A DNA stretch of 64,000 nucleotides, from NCBI RefSeq assembly GCF_014203715.1, contig NZ_JACHJP010000002.1, forward strand, positions 744,001 through 808,000. Direction: 5' to 3'. How positions within the stretch are numbered: position 1 is the stretch's first letter; the number at the start of each line of letters is the position of its first letter. Made by a program: the position numbers and the translations under genes. Below the pieces are notes generated by a model, which was given only the letters and a program-made list of their open reading frames with translations, ran no database searches and was not told the DNA's origin. Of this stretch, positions 1 through 10,200 are shown piece after piece. The DNA is from Streptosporangium saharense (lineage in GTDB: Bacteria; Actinomycetota; Actinomycetes; Streptosporangiales; Streptosporangiaceae).

Positions 1-576
1 GAGAGGGTCGTGGCCCGGCTGCGTCCGGCCCAGCGGCTGGACGCGGCGCCGTTCTGCGAGGTCCTGCTCACCTTCGAAGCCGACGAGGCCGACGACACCA
101 ACGACACCGACGGCCCGGCCGAGCTTGGCGGGTGCCCGTTGACGAGGATGCGTTTCCCGGAGGTCCGGCCGCACGCCGCCCACCCCGTCATGATCACGGT
201 CAGCGCGACGGCGGGGACGATCACCTGCCGGGGCGGGCTGCTGGACGAAGGTGACGTCGCCCGCCTCGCGCGGCTCGTCGCCGAGGCCCTGGACGACCTC
301 GCCCACGGCCGGAACGCGTCTCCGGCGCCCGAGGCCCCTCCGGAGAAGCTGGAGGAGTACGTGCTGGGCGTGTGGCGGGAGGTGTTGCGCGAGCCGAGGA
401 TCGGCGTGGACGACAACTTCTTCGAGGTCGGCGGTGACTCCGGCCTGCTCACCCGCGTCCAGGTGCGGCTGGAGGACGAGTTGGGCACCGAGGTGCCCGT
501 GACGGTGTTCTTCGCCTGCCCGACCGTGCGTTCCCTCGCCGCCCGCCTGGCCGCGGAAGGAGACGGACATGCCTGA
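1..576 (+). CDS. NRPS protein, C-terminal part (condensation-like end plus carrier domain), 5' truncated by window
   Basis: The reading frame is open from base 1, so the gene starts outside the window; 191 residues are visible. The first 100 or so resemble the tail of a condensation or related domain. A peptidyl carrier domain follows, with the phosphopantetheine site in DNFFEVGGDSG (Ser at visible residue 147). The residue after that Ser is Gly where Leu is usual. The stop overlaps the downstream PKS start by 8 bp, so the two are translationally coupled and probably pass the chain directly from this carrier to the ketosynthase. Assignment of the carrier is firm; that of the upstream part is weaker because only its end is seen. 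Confidence 0.8.
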   Translation, partial: ERVVARLRPAQRLDAAPFCEVLLTFEADEADDTNDTDGPAELGGCPLTRMRFPEVRPHAAHPVMITVSATAGTITCRGGLLDEGDVARLARLVAEALDDLAHGRNASPAPEAPPEKLEEYVLGVWREVLREPRIGVDDNFFEVGGDSGLLTRVQVRLEDELGTEVPVTVFFACPTVRSLAARLAAEGDGHA

Positions 577-3500
577 CCTGATCGCCGTCGTGGGCATGGC
601 GTGCCGCTTCCCCGGCGCGTCGGACGTACGGGAGTTCTGGCACAACCTGCGCGCCGGAGCCGACATGATCGAGCGCCGCCACACCAACCGCGAGGGGTTC
701 GTCGCGGCGTACGGCGTCATGCCGGGGGCCGGTCTCTTCGACTGGCGTGCCTTCGGCTACAGCCGGGCGGAGGCCGGGCTCGTGGATCCGCAGCAGCGGG
801 TCTTCCTGGAGACGGCCGCGCTCGCGCTCGACGACGCCGCCCTCGACCCGGCCCGCTTCGACGGCGCCATCGGCGTCTTCGGCGGCTGCGACCCTCCCCT
901 GGTCCGGGAGGGCGCTCCGGAGACCGCCTGGGACAAGGACATGTTGGCCACCCGGGTCGCCTACAAGCTCGGCCTGTGCGGGCCCGCGATCACGGTGCAG
1001 TCGGCGTGCTCGACCTCGCTGCTGGCCGTACACCTCGCGTGCCGGAGTCTGCGTGACGGTGAGTGCGATGTGGCACTGGCCGGGGGTGTGCGCATCGGCG
1101 TCCACCCCGAGGGCGGGTACCGGCACGTCGAGGGCGACGTGCTCTCCCCCGACGGCTACTGCCGGCCCTTCGACGCCGGAGCCTGCGGCACCGTACCCGC
1201 CGACGGGGTGGGTGTCGTGGTGCTGCGGCGGCTTGAGGACGCCCTGCGCGAGCGGCACGAGATCGTCGCGGTCGTCCGCGGGTCGGCGGTCAACAACGAC
1301 GGCGCCCGCAAGGTGGGCTTCACCGCCCCGTCCGTGCGGGGGCAACGGGACGTGACGCTACGCGCCCTCGACGCGGCGGGTGTCGATCCGGCCGAGGTGA
1401 CCTACGTCGAGGCCCACGGCACCGGCACCCGGCTCGGTGACCCCGTCGAGGTGGCGGCCCTGACCGAGGCGTTCCGCGCGCGTACCGGGCGGGCGGGGTT
1501 CTGCGGTCTCGGCTCGGTCAAGGGCAACATCGGGCACACGGGCGCGGCCAGCGGGGTCGCGAGCCTCATCAAGACCGCGCTGATGCTCCGGCACGAGGAG
1601 ATCGTCCCGAGCGCGCACTTCGAACGGCCAAACCCCGACCTCGGCCTGGACGGCGGCCCCTTCCACATCGCGACGGAGCGGCGGCCGTGGCCGGGCCCGG
1701 CGCTGGCCGGGGTGAGCTCGCTCGGCATGGGCGGGACCAACGTCCACCTCGTGCTCGCCTCGCCACCGGCCAGAACGGCCGGTACACCCCGTCCCGGGCC
1801 ACGGGTCCTGTGCCTGTCGGCCCACAGCGAGCGTTCCCTGTCCGCCTACCGCGACGACCTCGCCGACCGGCTCGGCGCCGCGGACGCCCCCTCCCTGCTG
1901 GACACCGCCCACACGCTGAGCCTCGGACGCCGCGAGCTGGCCCTGCGGCGAGCGGTGGTGGCGAAGACGCCGGAGGAGGCCGTCCGCGAGCTGGCCAGGG
2001 AGACCACTCCCCTGCGTGCGCGGGACGGCCGGCGGGTCGCGCTGCTGTTCCCCGGCCAGGGCGGTCTGCGGACCGGCGGCGCCGCGGAGGCGCTGCGCGT
2101 CTGCCTGCCGGCCGTACGGGAGGCAGACTCGCGTGCCCGGACCGTGCTCGCGAAGCGGCTCGGGCTCGACCCGGACGTCCTGGACCGGGACAGTGACGAC
2201 ACGCTCGCCCAGCAGGTGAACCTGTTCACGCTCGGCTACGGCGTCGCGCGCCAGCTCATGGACTGGGGCCTGCGGCCGGTCGCCGCACTGGGCTCCAGCC
2301 TGGGCGAGTACACCGCGGTGGCCGCCGCCGGGCTGTGGACGTTCGAGGACGCCCTCGTCCTCGTGGCGGAACGCGCGACCGCGATGCGCGCCTGCCCGCC
2401 CGGCCGGATGCTGGCCGTGGACCTGCCGCTCGACCGGGTGGCGGAGGCGGCGCCCAGGCACAGCGGCCTGTCGGTGGCGGTCGAGGACGTCGGCCGGACG
2501 ATCCTGAGCGGCCCGCGCGAGCGCGTCGAGCGCCTGCGCGCGGAACTCACCGCGGCCGGGGTGGCGCACACGCCCCTGCGTACGGGCCACGCCTTCCACT
2601 CCCCGGCCATGCGTGGGGCCGCCGACGCGCTGTCGAGGGCCGTCGCCGGGACCCCCGTGCGGGGCGACCTCGCCTTCCCCGTGCTGTCCAACCTGACCGG
2701 CGAGCCCCTGGACGCCAAGACCGTGGCCGATCCCGGTTACTGGGTGGAGCAGCTATGCGGCACCGTCCGGATGCGCGCCTGCGTGAGTAGCCTCCTGTCC
2801 GGCCCCGCCGAGCTGTTCGCCGAGCTGGGCGTGGGGACCGCCACGCTGGCCTCCCTGCGGCGCCATCCGTTGTGGAACGCGGAGCTCGCGGCCGTCGCGC
2901 TGCCCGGCCGCCACGGTACGGACAGGACCGGCGTGCTCGACGCACTGGATGCCCTGTGGGCCTACGGCGCCCCCGTGAACTGGGAGGACGTGGACGACGC
3001 CGGGGCCTGGCGGCGCCGCTCGCTCCCCGCCCCGCCGTTCGACCCGGTCACGCCGGACGAAACCGCCGTCCACCGGCCGAACACGACCTCCCGCACGCCC
3101 TTGGAGGACCTGTGGCGGGACGCGCTCGGCGTGGACGCGGTCTCTCCCGAGGACGACTTCTTCCGGCTCGGCGGTGAGTCCCTGGGTCTGGTACGGCTGG
3201 CCGCCGCCGTGCGGGAGCGGCTGGGGGTCGAGATCCCGGTCGGCGTCCTCGTGGAACGCCCCACCTTCGGCCACCTGCTCGACCTCGCCGGTCGGTCCCC
3301 CGGCGACGGGCCCACGCTTTCGTCCGACCCGATCTTCCTGGTTCCACCCGCGTCGGGCAGCTCACTCGCCTACCGGCCCCTGGCCGGGGCCCTGACCGGC
3401 CGGACGTGTCACGCCTTCGACACCCCGGGGCTCGTCCCCGGCACCCACCACCCCGGCACGGTCGAGGCGCTGGCCGCCGACCACGTACGACAGCTCCGGC

Positions 3501-4066
3501 GGGTACGGCCGGACGGGCGGCCCGTCGTCCTGCTCGGCTGGTCGATGGGCGCCGTCGTGGCCCACGAGATGGCCAGGCAGCTGACCGGGGACGGCGACCC
3601 GGTCGCCCTCCTGGTCTGCGTGGACGGGCATCCGCCGCCCGGGCCCGGCCTCCCCGTGGGCGCCCATCCCCGCCATCTGGCCGACGCGCTGAGCCACCTG
3701 CGTCACCTGCGCCGCTCCCTCCGGCGTCCCGACCGATCCGCCACCGGGGCCGGGCGGCACCTCGCCGGGCTCGTCGAGGCGTCCGGCGACGGGTTCGACC
3801 TCGCGGGGGTCTACCGCCGCAACCTGCGCGCCCTCCTGCGCCACCGCCCCCGGCCGGTTCCCTGCCCGGCGGTCGTCCTGCGGGCCGGTGCCTCGCCGCG
3901 CCGCCTCCGGTGGCTCGAACTGTGGCTCTCGTCCCTGTACCCGGCCGGTGTGCGGGTGCGGCCGATCCCCGGGGACCACTGGAGCGTGCTGACCGACGAG
4001 GGGGCCGCCGCGATCGCCCGGGAGATCCAGGACGTCCTGCCCCCGGCCACCCGAGACGAGAGGTGA
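569..4066 (+). CDS. type I polyketide synthase, KS-AT-ACP-TE
   Basis: This 1165-residue single-module PKS should extend a carrier-bound chain by one unit and release it. Domains in order: ketosynthase about 1-420 with Cys147 in QSACSTS, His283 in HGTGT and His323 in NIGHTG; acyltransferase about 490-800; ACP about 845-910 with Ser871 in GGESLG; thioesterase about 930-1160 with Ser992 in GWSMG and His1137 in GDHW. No KR, DH or ER is present, so a beta-keto unit would remain. The AT carries HAFH (674-677), usual in malonyl-specific ATs, but its nucleophile motif is GSSLG (Ser577), with Ser where His is normal. The ATG at 569 follows a clear GGAAGGAG site and overlaps the previous stop. Confidence 0.95.
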   Translation: MPDLIAVVGMACRFPGASDVREFWHNLRAGADMIERRHTNREGFVAAYGVMPGAGLFDWRAFGYSRAEAGLVDPQQRVFLETAALALDDAALDPARFDGAIGVFGGCDPPLVREGAPETAWDKDMLATRVAYKLGLCGPAITVQSACSTSLLAVHLACRSLRDGECDVALAGGVRIGVHPEGGYRHVEGDVLSPDGYCRPFDAGACGTVPADGVGVVVLRRLEDALRERHEIVAVVRGSAVNNDGARKVGFTAPSVRGQRDVTLRALDAAGVDPAEVTYVEAHGTGTRLGDPVEVAALTEAFRARTGRAGFCGLGSVKGNIGHTGAASGVASLIKTALMLRHEEIVPSAHFERPNPDLGLDGGPFHIATERRPWPGPALAGVSSLGMGGTNVHLVLASPPARTAGTPRPGPRVLCLSAHSERSLSAYRDDLADRLGAADAPSLLDTAHTLSLGRRELALRRAVVAKTPEEAVRELARETTPLRARDGRRVALLFPGQGGLRTGGAAEALRVCLPAVREADSRARTVLAKRLGLDPDVLDRDSDDTLAQQVNLFTLGYGVARQLMDWGLRPVAALGSSLGEYTAVAAAGLWTFEDALVLVAERATAMRACPPGRMLAVDLPLDRVAEAAPRHSGLSVAVEDVGRTILSGPRERVERLRAELTAAGVAHTPLRTGHAFHSPAMRGAADALSRAVAGTPVRGDLAFPVLSNLTGEPLDAKTVADPGYWVEQLCGTVRMRACVSSLLSGPAELFAELGVGTATLASLRRHPLWNAELAAVALPGRHGTDRTGVLDALDALWAYGAPVNWEDVDDAGAWRRRSLPAPPFDPVTPDETAVHRPNTTSRTPLEDLWRDALGVDAVSPEDDFFRLGGESLGLVRLAAAVRERLGVEIPVGVLVERPTFGHLLDLAGRSPGDGPTLSSDPIFLVPPASGSSLAYRPLAGALTGRTCHAFDTPGLVPGTHHPGTVEALAADHVRQLRRVRPDGRPVVLLGWSMGAVVAHEMARQLTGDGDPVALLVCVDGHPPPGPGLPVGAHPRHLADALSHLRHLRRSLRRPDRSATGAGRHLAGLVEASGDGFDLAGVYRRNLRALLRHRPRPVPCPAVVLRAGASPRRLRWLELWLSSLYPAGVRVRPIPGDHWSVLTDEGAAAIAREIQDVLPPATRDER

Positions 4067-4073
4067 GGTGCCC

Positions 4074-5528
4074 ATGAACGTGCCTGTGCCTGTGCCCGTG
4101 CCCGGCATGGTGTCGCGGACCGCCGCCGCCCATCCCGGCCGCGTCGCGGTCGAGGACGACCGCGGTGCTCTCACATACGGCGATCTGGTACGGCGCGCCG
4201 TCAGCGGCGCCGCGGTCCTGGACCGGGCGGGGCCTCCGGGGGCGCCGGTCTGCGTGTGCCTGCCGAGAGGGCGCGACTTCGTGGTCGCCGCGCTGGCGGC
4301 CATGCTGTCCGGCCGGCCGTACGCGCCCGTGGATCTGGCGCATCCCCGGCGTCGGCGGCGGGCCGTCCTCGACCGGCTGGGACCGGGCACGATCCTGGTG
4401 TCCACGCGCTCCGGTCTCACGCCCCGCGACCTCGATCGAGGCGGGAAGGAGTTCAGGCCCGCCCGTGCCCGGGCCGCCTACATCGTGCACACCTCGGGGA
4501 CCACCGGGACGCCCAAGGGGGTCCTGGTCGGCCACGACAGCCTGGCCAACCTCGTCTCCTGGCACCGTCGCACCTACCGGACGAGCCCGCGCACCCGCCA
4601 GCTACACACCGCCGGTCTGGGGTTCGACGCGGCCGTCTGGGAGATCTGGCCCTGCCTGTGCGCCGGTGGCACGCTCGTGGTGGCTCCCGACGAGGTACGC
4701 GTCTCGCCCGTGGAGCTGGTCGAGTTCGGCCGCGAGCGGGCGATCGACATCCTGTTCGCCCCCACCCCGCTCGCCGAGATGATCGTCGAGCTGGACGCCG
4801 ACGACGACATCCCCTGGCGGACGATGCTCACCGGCGGTGACGCGCTGCGCCTGCGGCGGCTGCCTCGGGGCTGGGATCTGGTCAACCACTACGGCCCTGC
4901 CGAGGCGACCGTCTGCGCCACCTGGCATCCGGTCGGACGGGTGCCGGACTCGGGCCTGCCTCCCATCGGACGGCCGATCGACGGCGCCCGCGTCGTCCTG
5001 GTGGACCCCCGGGGGCGGCCCACACCCGCGGGCGGCACCGGGGAGATCCACCTCGGCGGCGAGGTGCTCGCGCTCGGTTACCACCGCGACCCCGAGGAGA
5101 CCGCCCGCCGCTTCGTCACCCTGCCCGGCCTCCCTGGCCGCTGGTACCGGACGGGCGACCTGGCCGCCGAGAACGCCCGCGGCGAGCTGGAGTTCCGGGG
5201 GCGGATGGACGACGGCCAGCTCCAGGTCCACGGCGTACGGGTCGAGGCCGCCGAGATCGAGGCCGCGCTGCTGCGCCATCCGCGCGTCCGCCAGGCGGCC
5301 GTCGCCACCGTCGGCGACGCGCGGGTGCTCGGCGCGCTCGTCGTCGTGTCCGGGCCGTGCCCCACCGCCGGGGAGCTGCGGCGCTTCATGTCGGCGGAAC
5401 TGCCGGGCAGCGCCATCCCCACCCTGGTCGTGCCCGGCCAGAAGATCCCGTTGACCCCCAACGGCAAGATCGACCGGCCCGGCGTACGGCGTCGGCTGGC
5501 ACAGGAGCGGAGGAGGAGCGGACGATGA
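4074..5528 (+). CDS. stand-alone NRPS adenylation protein
   Basis: This 484-residue protein should activate an amino acid with ATP and load it on a separate carrier. Core motifs are visible: A3 HTSGTTGTPKG, A5 NHYGPAEATVC, A6 GEIHLGGEVLALGY, A7 YRTGD, and A10 LTPNGKIDR with Lys465. There is no carrier or condensation domain; the next gene supplies the carrier. My hand alignment to PheA gives a rough specificity code of D-A-W-L-L-G-H-V-C-K, which I cannot assign to a substrate. ATG at 4074 has GAGG 5 nt upstream; an in-frame GTG at 4068 is the alternative. The 3' end overlaps the carrier gene as ATGA. Confidence 0.92.
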   Translation: MNVPVPVPVPGMVSRTAAAHPGRVAVEDDRGALTYGDLVRRAVSGAAVLDRAGPPGAPVCVCLPRGRDFVVAALAAMLSGRPYAPVDLAHPRRRRRAVLDRLGPGTILVSTRSGLTPRDLDRGGKEFRPARARAAYIVHTSGTTGTPKGVLVGHDSLANLVSWHRRTYRTSPRTRQLHTAGLGFDAAVWEIWPCLCAGGTLVVAPDEVRVSPVELVEFGRERAIDILFAPTPLAEMIVELDADDDIPWRTMLTGGDALRLRRLPRGWDLVNHYGPAEATVCATWHPVGRVPDSGLPPIGRPIDGARVVLVDPRGRPTPAGGTGEIHLGGEVLALGYHRDPEETARRFVTLPGLPGRWYRTGDLAAENARGELEFRGRMDDGQLQVHGVRVEAAEIEAALLRHPRVRQAAVATVGDARVLGALVVVSGPCPTAGELRRFMSAELPGSAIPTLVVPGQKIPLTPNGKIDRPGVRRRLAQERRRSGR

Positions 5529-5761
5529 CCATCTCCCTGAACGACATGGTGGAGATCTGGCGTGAGGTCCTCATGGTGGACGACGTCGGCCCCCGGTCCG
5601 ACTTCTTCGACCTCGGTGGCCACTCGCTCACGGCCACCCGGATCGTCCAGCGCGTCGAACAGGCGTGCGGCGTCCGCCTCCCGGTGTCCGCCGTCCACGA
5701 CCATCCGACGCCCGAGGCCCTGACCGCCCTTCTCGGCACCCCTCGGTTCACAGGGCGGTGA
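5525..5761 (+). CDS. stand-alone peptidyl carrier protein
   Basis: This is a 78-residue free carrier protein with the site DFFDLGGHSL (Ser34) for phosphopantetheine. The ATG at 5525 overlaps the stop of the adenylation gene (ATGA) and follows GGAGGAG, so the pair is made together. A discrete A plus PCP pair is the usual way to hold an amino acid as a thioester while tailoring enzymes modify it; which of the nearby oxidoreductases acts here is inference. It is the last rightward gene of the left block and converges on the leftward operon 7 bp away. Confidence 0.92.
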   Translation: MTISLNDMVEIWREVLMVDDVGPRSDFFDLGGHSLTATRIVQRVEQACGVRLPVSAVHDHPTPEALTALLGTPRFTGR

Positions 5762-5768
5762 GCGGGCG

Positions 5769-6431
5769 TCAGCCCGGCGACACCACCCGCCAGAAGTACC
5801 CCATGACGTCGCGCATCACGTCACCGAGGCGCAGCGCCTCGTCCGGGTCGTCACCGGCGTCGAGCCCGGCCTGGATGAAGGCGACGGCCGACGTGCTCAG
5901 CCCCTCGGGCTCGCCGCCGTAGAAGGCCACCGCCTCCTCGGGCGCGCCGATGCGGGAGTTCCGCAACCAGGCGCCCAGCTCCTCGGAGGTGGAGAAGTAC
6001 GAGCGGACGTCCACCAGCGAGGCGGCGCCCAGCCCGGCCCGGCTCGCGTTGAGCACGAGCCAGCTCAGGTAGGAGCCGTAGGCGTAGGCGGTGAAGCCCT
6101 CCGTCTGGCCGTCCGCTCCGGTCCGAGGCTCGATGGGCAGGACGCGCGCGCAGTCCAGCAGTTTCACCCGGGCGCGCGACGCCATTTCCTGAAGCTTCAG
6201 GCAGTAGACGTCCTCCTGTTTTTCGGTGAATCTGGACGCGGCCAGCGCGTAGGCGGCGAGTTCGGTGCGGTTGAGCCGTACCTCGAATTCCAGCAGCCGC
6301 CGCAGGTCCTCCAGCGTGAACCGGTCCTCGCGCAGTTTCGCGACGACCGCGTTGCGGATCGGATTTTCCGCGGTCCGCCGGTCAATCTCCTTCACGAGCG
6401 TCACCGCGTCAATCTCGCGATCGGTCTTCAT
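5769..6431 (-). CDS. TenA-like alpha-helical protein, paralogue 1
   Basis: This 220-residue protein is mostly predicted helix and resembles the TenA / heme-oxygenase-like fold. Features shared with the two other copies in this window (10330-11025, 11633-12268) are a Glu-x6-Glu-Leu pair followed by AY (EVRLNRTELAAY), a YLSWLVLN segment, a (F/Y)Y pair in AVAFYGG, and an aromatic pair near the C-terminus (YFW). Family members include thiaminase II and metal-dependent oxygenases, but I see no full set of iron ligands and no thiaminase Cys I can place. It lies 24 bp downstream of the SARP gene. Its role in the cluster is unknown; a tailoring enzyme or a binding protein are both possible. Confidence 0.6.
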   Translation of the reverse strand: MKTDREIDAVTLVKEIDRRTAENPIRNAVVAKLREDRFTLEDLRRLLEFEVRLNRTELAAYALAASRFTEKQEDVYCLKLQEMASRARVKLLDCARVLPIEPRTGADGQTEGFTAYAYGSYLSWLVLNASRAGLGAASLVDVRSYFSTSEELGAWLRNSRIGAPEEAVAFYGGEPEGLSTSAVAFIQAGLDAGDDPDEALRLGDVMRDVMGYFWRVVSPG

Positions 6432-6455
6432 ATCGGTTCTCCTTGTCTTCTCCGA

Positions 6456-7226
6456 CTATATTGTTGAGCGATTCAGAATGGCCAGCATCTGCCTTTCCAG
6501 GGCGGGCGACGGGGACAGTCCGATCTCTTTCGCGAACGACACGCGGGCGAGCTGGTAGATCCCGAGCGCGTCGGCGGGACGGCCCGCGCGATACAGCGCG
6601 ACCATCAGCTGGGAATAGAGACGTTCTTCGAGGGGGTTCTGCAGCACCAGCGCCTCAAGCCGGGGAATGATCTCGGCGTGCCGGCCCAGGTCGAGGTTGA
6701 TCTCTATGAGGCTGGTGGTCGTCAGCATCCGCCGGCTCTCCAGGAGCCGTGCGGCCTGGTCTCTGATCGGTCCCCGGGGCACGTCCTGCAACGCCGGGCC
6801 ACGCCACAGCGCCAGCGCCTCGCGGAGGAGGGCGACGGCCCGGTCCGGTTCCGCCGACTTCAGCGCGTTCGCCTCCGCGTCGAGCCTTTCGAACCGCACG
6901 GCGTCGATCTCGTCGGCCGGAACCCGGAGAGAATATCCGGGATAACGGGTCTGCAGGGATATTTGCAGTCCGTGGCGTTCCCGCCATCGCACGATGGACG
7001 TCCGCAACCGTGACGCGTGCGCGTGGAGCGCGTTCGCCGCCTGCCTGGGCGGGTCGTCCCGCCACAACTCGGTGACCAGATCCTCGACGGGGACAATGTC
7101 GCCGTGCCGGAGCAGCAGCGCGGCGAACAACGAGCGGGTTTTCGGGCCGGTGATCTGGATCCGGTCTTCCCCGACCCTGACTTCCAAGGGACCCAGAATA
7201 TCGAAAGAGATCATTTTCGCCCGCAT
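6456..7226 (-). CDS. SARP-family (BTAD) transcriptional activator
   Basis: This 256-residue protein has the two-part layout of small SARPs. An OmpR-type winged-helix DNA-binding domain occupies about 5-100 (FDILGPLEV at the start, then ANALHAHASRLR). A bacterial transcriptional activation domain of helical repeats follows (about 105-250). SARPs switch on antibiotic clusters by binding heptamer direct repeats spaced 11 bp apart; such arrays occur at 11071-11110 and 15392-15420. The gene lies 50 bp behind the A-PCP-reductase gene, with a very AT-rich spacer that may carry its own promoter. ATG at 7226 is taken; ATG at 7214 is equally possible, as neither has a good ribosome site. Confidence 0.93.
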   Translation of the reverse strand: MRAKMISFDILGPLEVRVGEDRIQITGPKTRSLFAALLLRHGDIVPVEDLVTELWRDDPPRQAANALHAHASRLRTSIVRWRERHGLQISLQTRYPGYSLRVPADEIDAVRFERLDAEANALKSAEPDRAVALLREALALWRGPALQDVPRGPIRDQAARLLESRRMLTTTSLIEINLDLGRHAEIIPRLEALVLQNPLEERLYSQLMVALYRAGRPADALGIYQLARVSFAKEIGLSPSPALERQMLAILNRSTI

Positions 7227-7258
7227 CGATTCTGTCGCGTCGGCCGCACAGGCACGCC

Positions 7259-7275
7259 GATTAATATTATATTAA
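7259..7275 (-). promoter_or_regulatory. AT-rich spacer with -10-like element upstream of SARP gene
   Basis: Read on the minus strand this short spacer contains TTAATATAATATTAA, including TATAAT at 7271-7266. It is the most AT-rich stretch in this part of the window and lies about 40 nt upstream of the SARP start codon. I see no good -35 element at the right distance, so if it is a promoter it may depend on an activator. Confidence 0.35.
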
Positions 7276-7276
7276 C

Positions 7277-10200
7277 TTATCCGCCCTGATCACGGGGAGA
7301 ATGTGTTTCCCGGGATGATGCTGTGCTGTAATTCAGGTAACCGGTTTCGCGCAGCCATCCGATATAGAGGTCGAGCAGTCCGGCGTCCACGGGCGGGCAG
7401 GCGTCCTGCACGTGTGGAGCCGCCTCGGCCAGGTTCGTGAGATCCGGCTCCGGGAAGGTTCCGGTGAGCTGCCTGCCGTACACCGCCTCCTCCTCGCCGA
7501 GCAGCGCGAGGTATCCCGCCAGCGGCGCGGCCGGGTCGGCGGCGCAGTGACGCTCCATCTCCTTCATCCAGTCGTCCCTGGAGATGACCCGGACGGGGTA
7601 ACCGTGCCGGCGCAGCCGCTCGACCAGCAGGGGCAGGGCGGCGGCGCGCGGGTTCGCCAGGTGGTAGACGCGGTGGGCACAGTGGGCACGGTGGGCGCTG
7701 TCGTGCGCGGGTGGCGCGGTCAGCAGCGCCACGACGGCCTCGGCCACGTAGTCCACGGGGACGAGGTCCAGCCGGAGCGGCACGTCCGGCGCGAGCCCGG
7801 TCTCGGTGACCGCCCTGATCACGGCGGCCATCATGGTGCCGGTGTTCCACACGCCCCGGTCCCGGCTGCCGGTGATCTCGTACGGCCGGTGGACGGTGAC
7901 CGGCAGCCCGCGTCCCGCGGCCTCGCGCAGGACGGCCTCGGCCACCCACTTGGTCTCCGCGTATCCCTGCCGCAGCCGTTCCGGACGCGGCAGGGGATCG
8001 TCCTCGCGCACGCGCCCACCGCCGGGCGGCCCGTCCGCGGCGGCGAGCACGTCCACCGTGGACACGTGGTGGAAGGGACGCGTGCGCCCGCCGTGGGCGG
8101 CCAGGCGGATGAGCGAGCGCACGCCGCCGACGTTGACGTCCCTGAGCCGGGCATAGGGGTAGACGAAGTTCACCCGGGCTGCGGCGTGCAGGATGACGTC
8201 CGTACGGCTGGCCAGCCTGTCCAGTTCCGCCGGGCTGAGCTCCAGGCCGGGCAGGGCGAGATCGCCCGGCACCGCGGTCACCCTCGTGCCAAGGTCCGCC
8301 GTCGCGAGGCCGTACCCGCGCAGGGCCGCGCCGATCCGGTGGAGCCCGTCGTCACCGTCCGCCGCCCGCACCAGGCACGACAAGCGCAGATCGGTGACGT
8401 CGAGCAGCCGCCGGACCAGGAAGGCGCCCAGGAAGCCGGTCGCGCCGGTGACCAGGATCTCCCGAGGGGGCGACGGGTCCACCGGGCCGAACCGGAGGCC
8501 GGGGTCGAGCCTGGACTCCCGGGCGAAATCCACCGCCTGTTCATCATCCACGCCCCCGCGTAGGGCCGTGACGCGCGTAGCGAACGCCTCAAGCGACGTG
8601 GAGTCCAGCAGCGCGCGCACCAGCGCCGATCCGGGAAGGCCGGACATACCCGGCCGGGCGCGCAGCGCGGTGACGATCTGGACGGCCTGCAACGACGTGC
8701 CGCCAAGCTCGAAGAAGTCGTCGGCGCGGGACTCGACCGGTGTCCCGAGGACGGCCGCCCACACCTCGGCCACGCGTCGCTCGTCCTCGCCCCGCGGCGG
8801 ATCGAACGGCTGGTCACCTGTCCCGGCCAGGGCCCGCGTGTCCACCTTGCCGCTGCTGTTCAGCGGCAGCTCGTCGGTGACCGTCACCCTGCCGGGAACC
8901 ATGAAGCCGGGCAGCCGGTCCCGCAGGAATGCCCGCACCCGCCGCGCGAAGGATCGACGGTCCTCCCGCCGCCGAGGCACCGCCCACGCGACCAGCGCCC
9001 GGTCGCCCCGCCCGGACTCCCGTACGGCCACGGCGGCCTCGCGCACCCCTGGATGGGCCGCCAGCTCCGCCTCGACCTCGCCGATCTCCACCCGGTGGCC
9101 GCTGACCTTGACCTGCCGGTCCAGGCGCCCCAGGAACTCCAGCACGCCGTCCGGCCGCCAGGACGCCCGGTCACCGGTCCGGTACATGCGCGCCCGCCCG
9201 CCGAGGAACGGGTCGGGCAGAAAACGTTCCGCGGTACGTTCCTCGTCGCCCACGTAGCCGAGCGCCACGCCGTCGCCGCCGACGTACAGCTCGCCCTCCT
9301 CCTCCGGCTCGCACGGGCTGCCGTCCTCGCGCAGCACGTAGCAGGTGGAGTTGGCGACGGGCCGTCCGATGGGCACGCTCCGGGACGGCGGCTCGGTCAC
9401 CTCGTGGGCGGTGGAGAACGTCCCGTTCTCCGTGGGGCCGTAGGCGTTGACCAGGTGGCCGGGAGGGCCCGCGGCCAGGATCCCGCGAACGCACCCGGGG
9501 TTCAGCACGTCCCCGCCCGCCACCAGGTAGCGCAGCGAGGCGAACATGCCGGGGTCGGCGAAGCCGAGCTGGTGGAACAGGCCCGCGCTGAGCCACAGCA
9601 CGGTCGCGCCGCGTTCACGCAGCTCGCGGGCCAGGTCGGGCGGCGACAACAGCGACTCGGGCTCGGGAACGACCAGGTGGGAGCCGTTCAGGTGCGCTCC
9701 GAAGATCTCGAAGCAGGACACGTCGAACGTCGGGTTCGCGGTGGCCAGGACGACGTCGTCCTGGCCGAACGCGGCGCAGTCGGTCCCCGTCGCCAGCCGT
9801 ACGGGCCCGCGATGCGGCTCGGCGACCGCCTTCGGGACACCGGTGGATCCGGAGGTGAAGATGACGTAGGCCGGGTCGGTCGCCGAGGCGACCTTCGGCG
9901 GCAGCGGCCCGCCCTCGGGCACCGGCCCGTCCAGGAGCAGTACGTGCCGCGCGTCCAGCGGAGAACGCCGGTCGGCGCGCGTCACGACGTGCTCGACGCC
10001 CAGGCGCCCGGCCAGCTCACGCAGCCGGGCCGCCGGGTCTTCGGGGTTGAGCGGGACGTACGCGCCGCCCGCCTTGAGCACGGCCCAGATCCCCACCACG
10101 GCCTCGGCCGACCGCCCAACGGGGAGGGCCACCGGCGTTCCCGCCCGCACGCCCTGCCGTCGCAGTGCCCTGGCCAGCGCGTCCGCGCGTTCGGCCAGTT

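Noticed and set aside
3048-4565. 505-codon minus-strand frame opposite the PKS and A genes
   Set aside because: Pro/Arg/Gly-rich shadow without motifs; the plus strand has clear PKS and adenylation domains.
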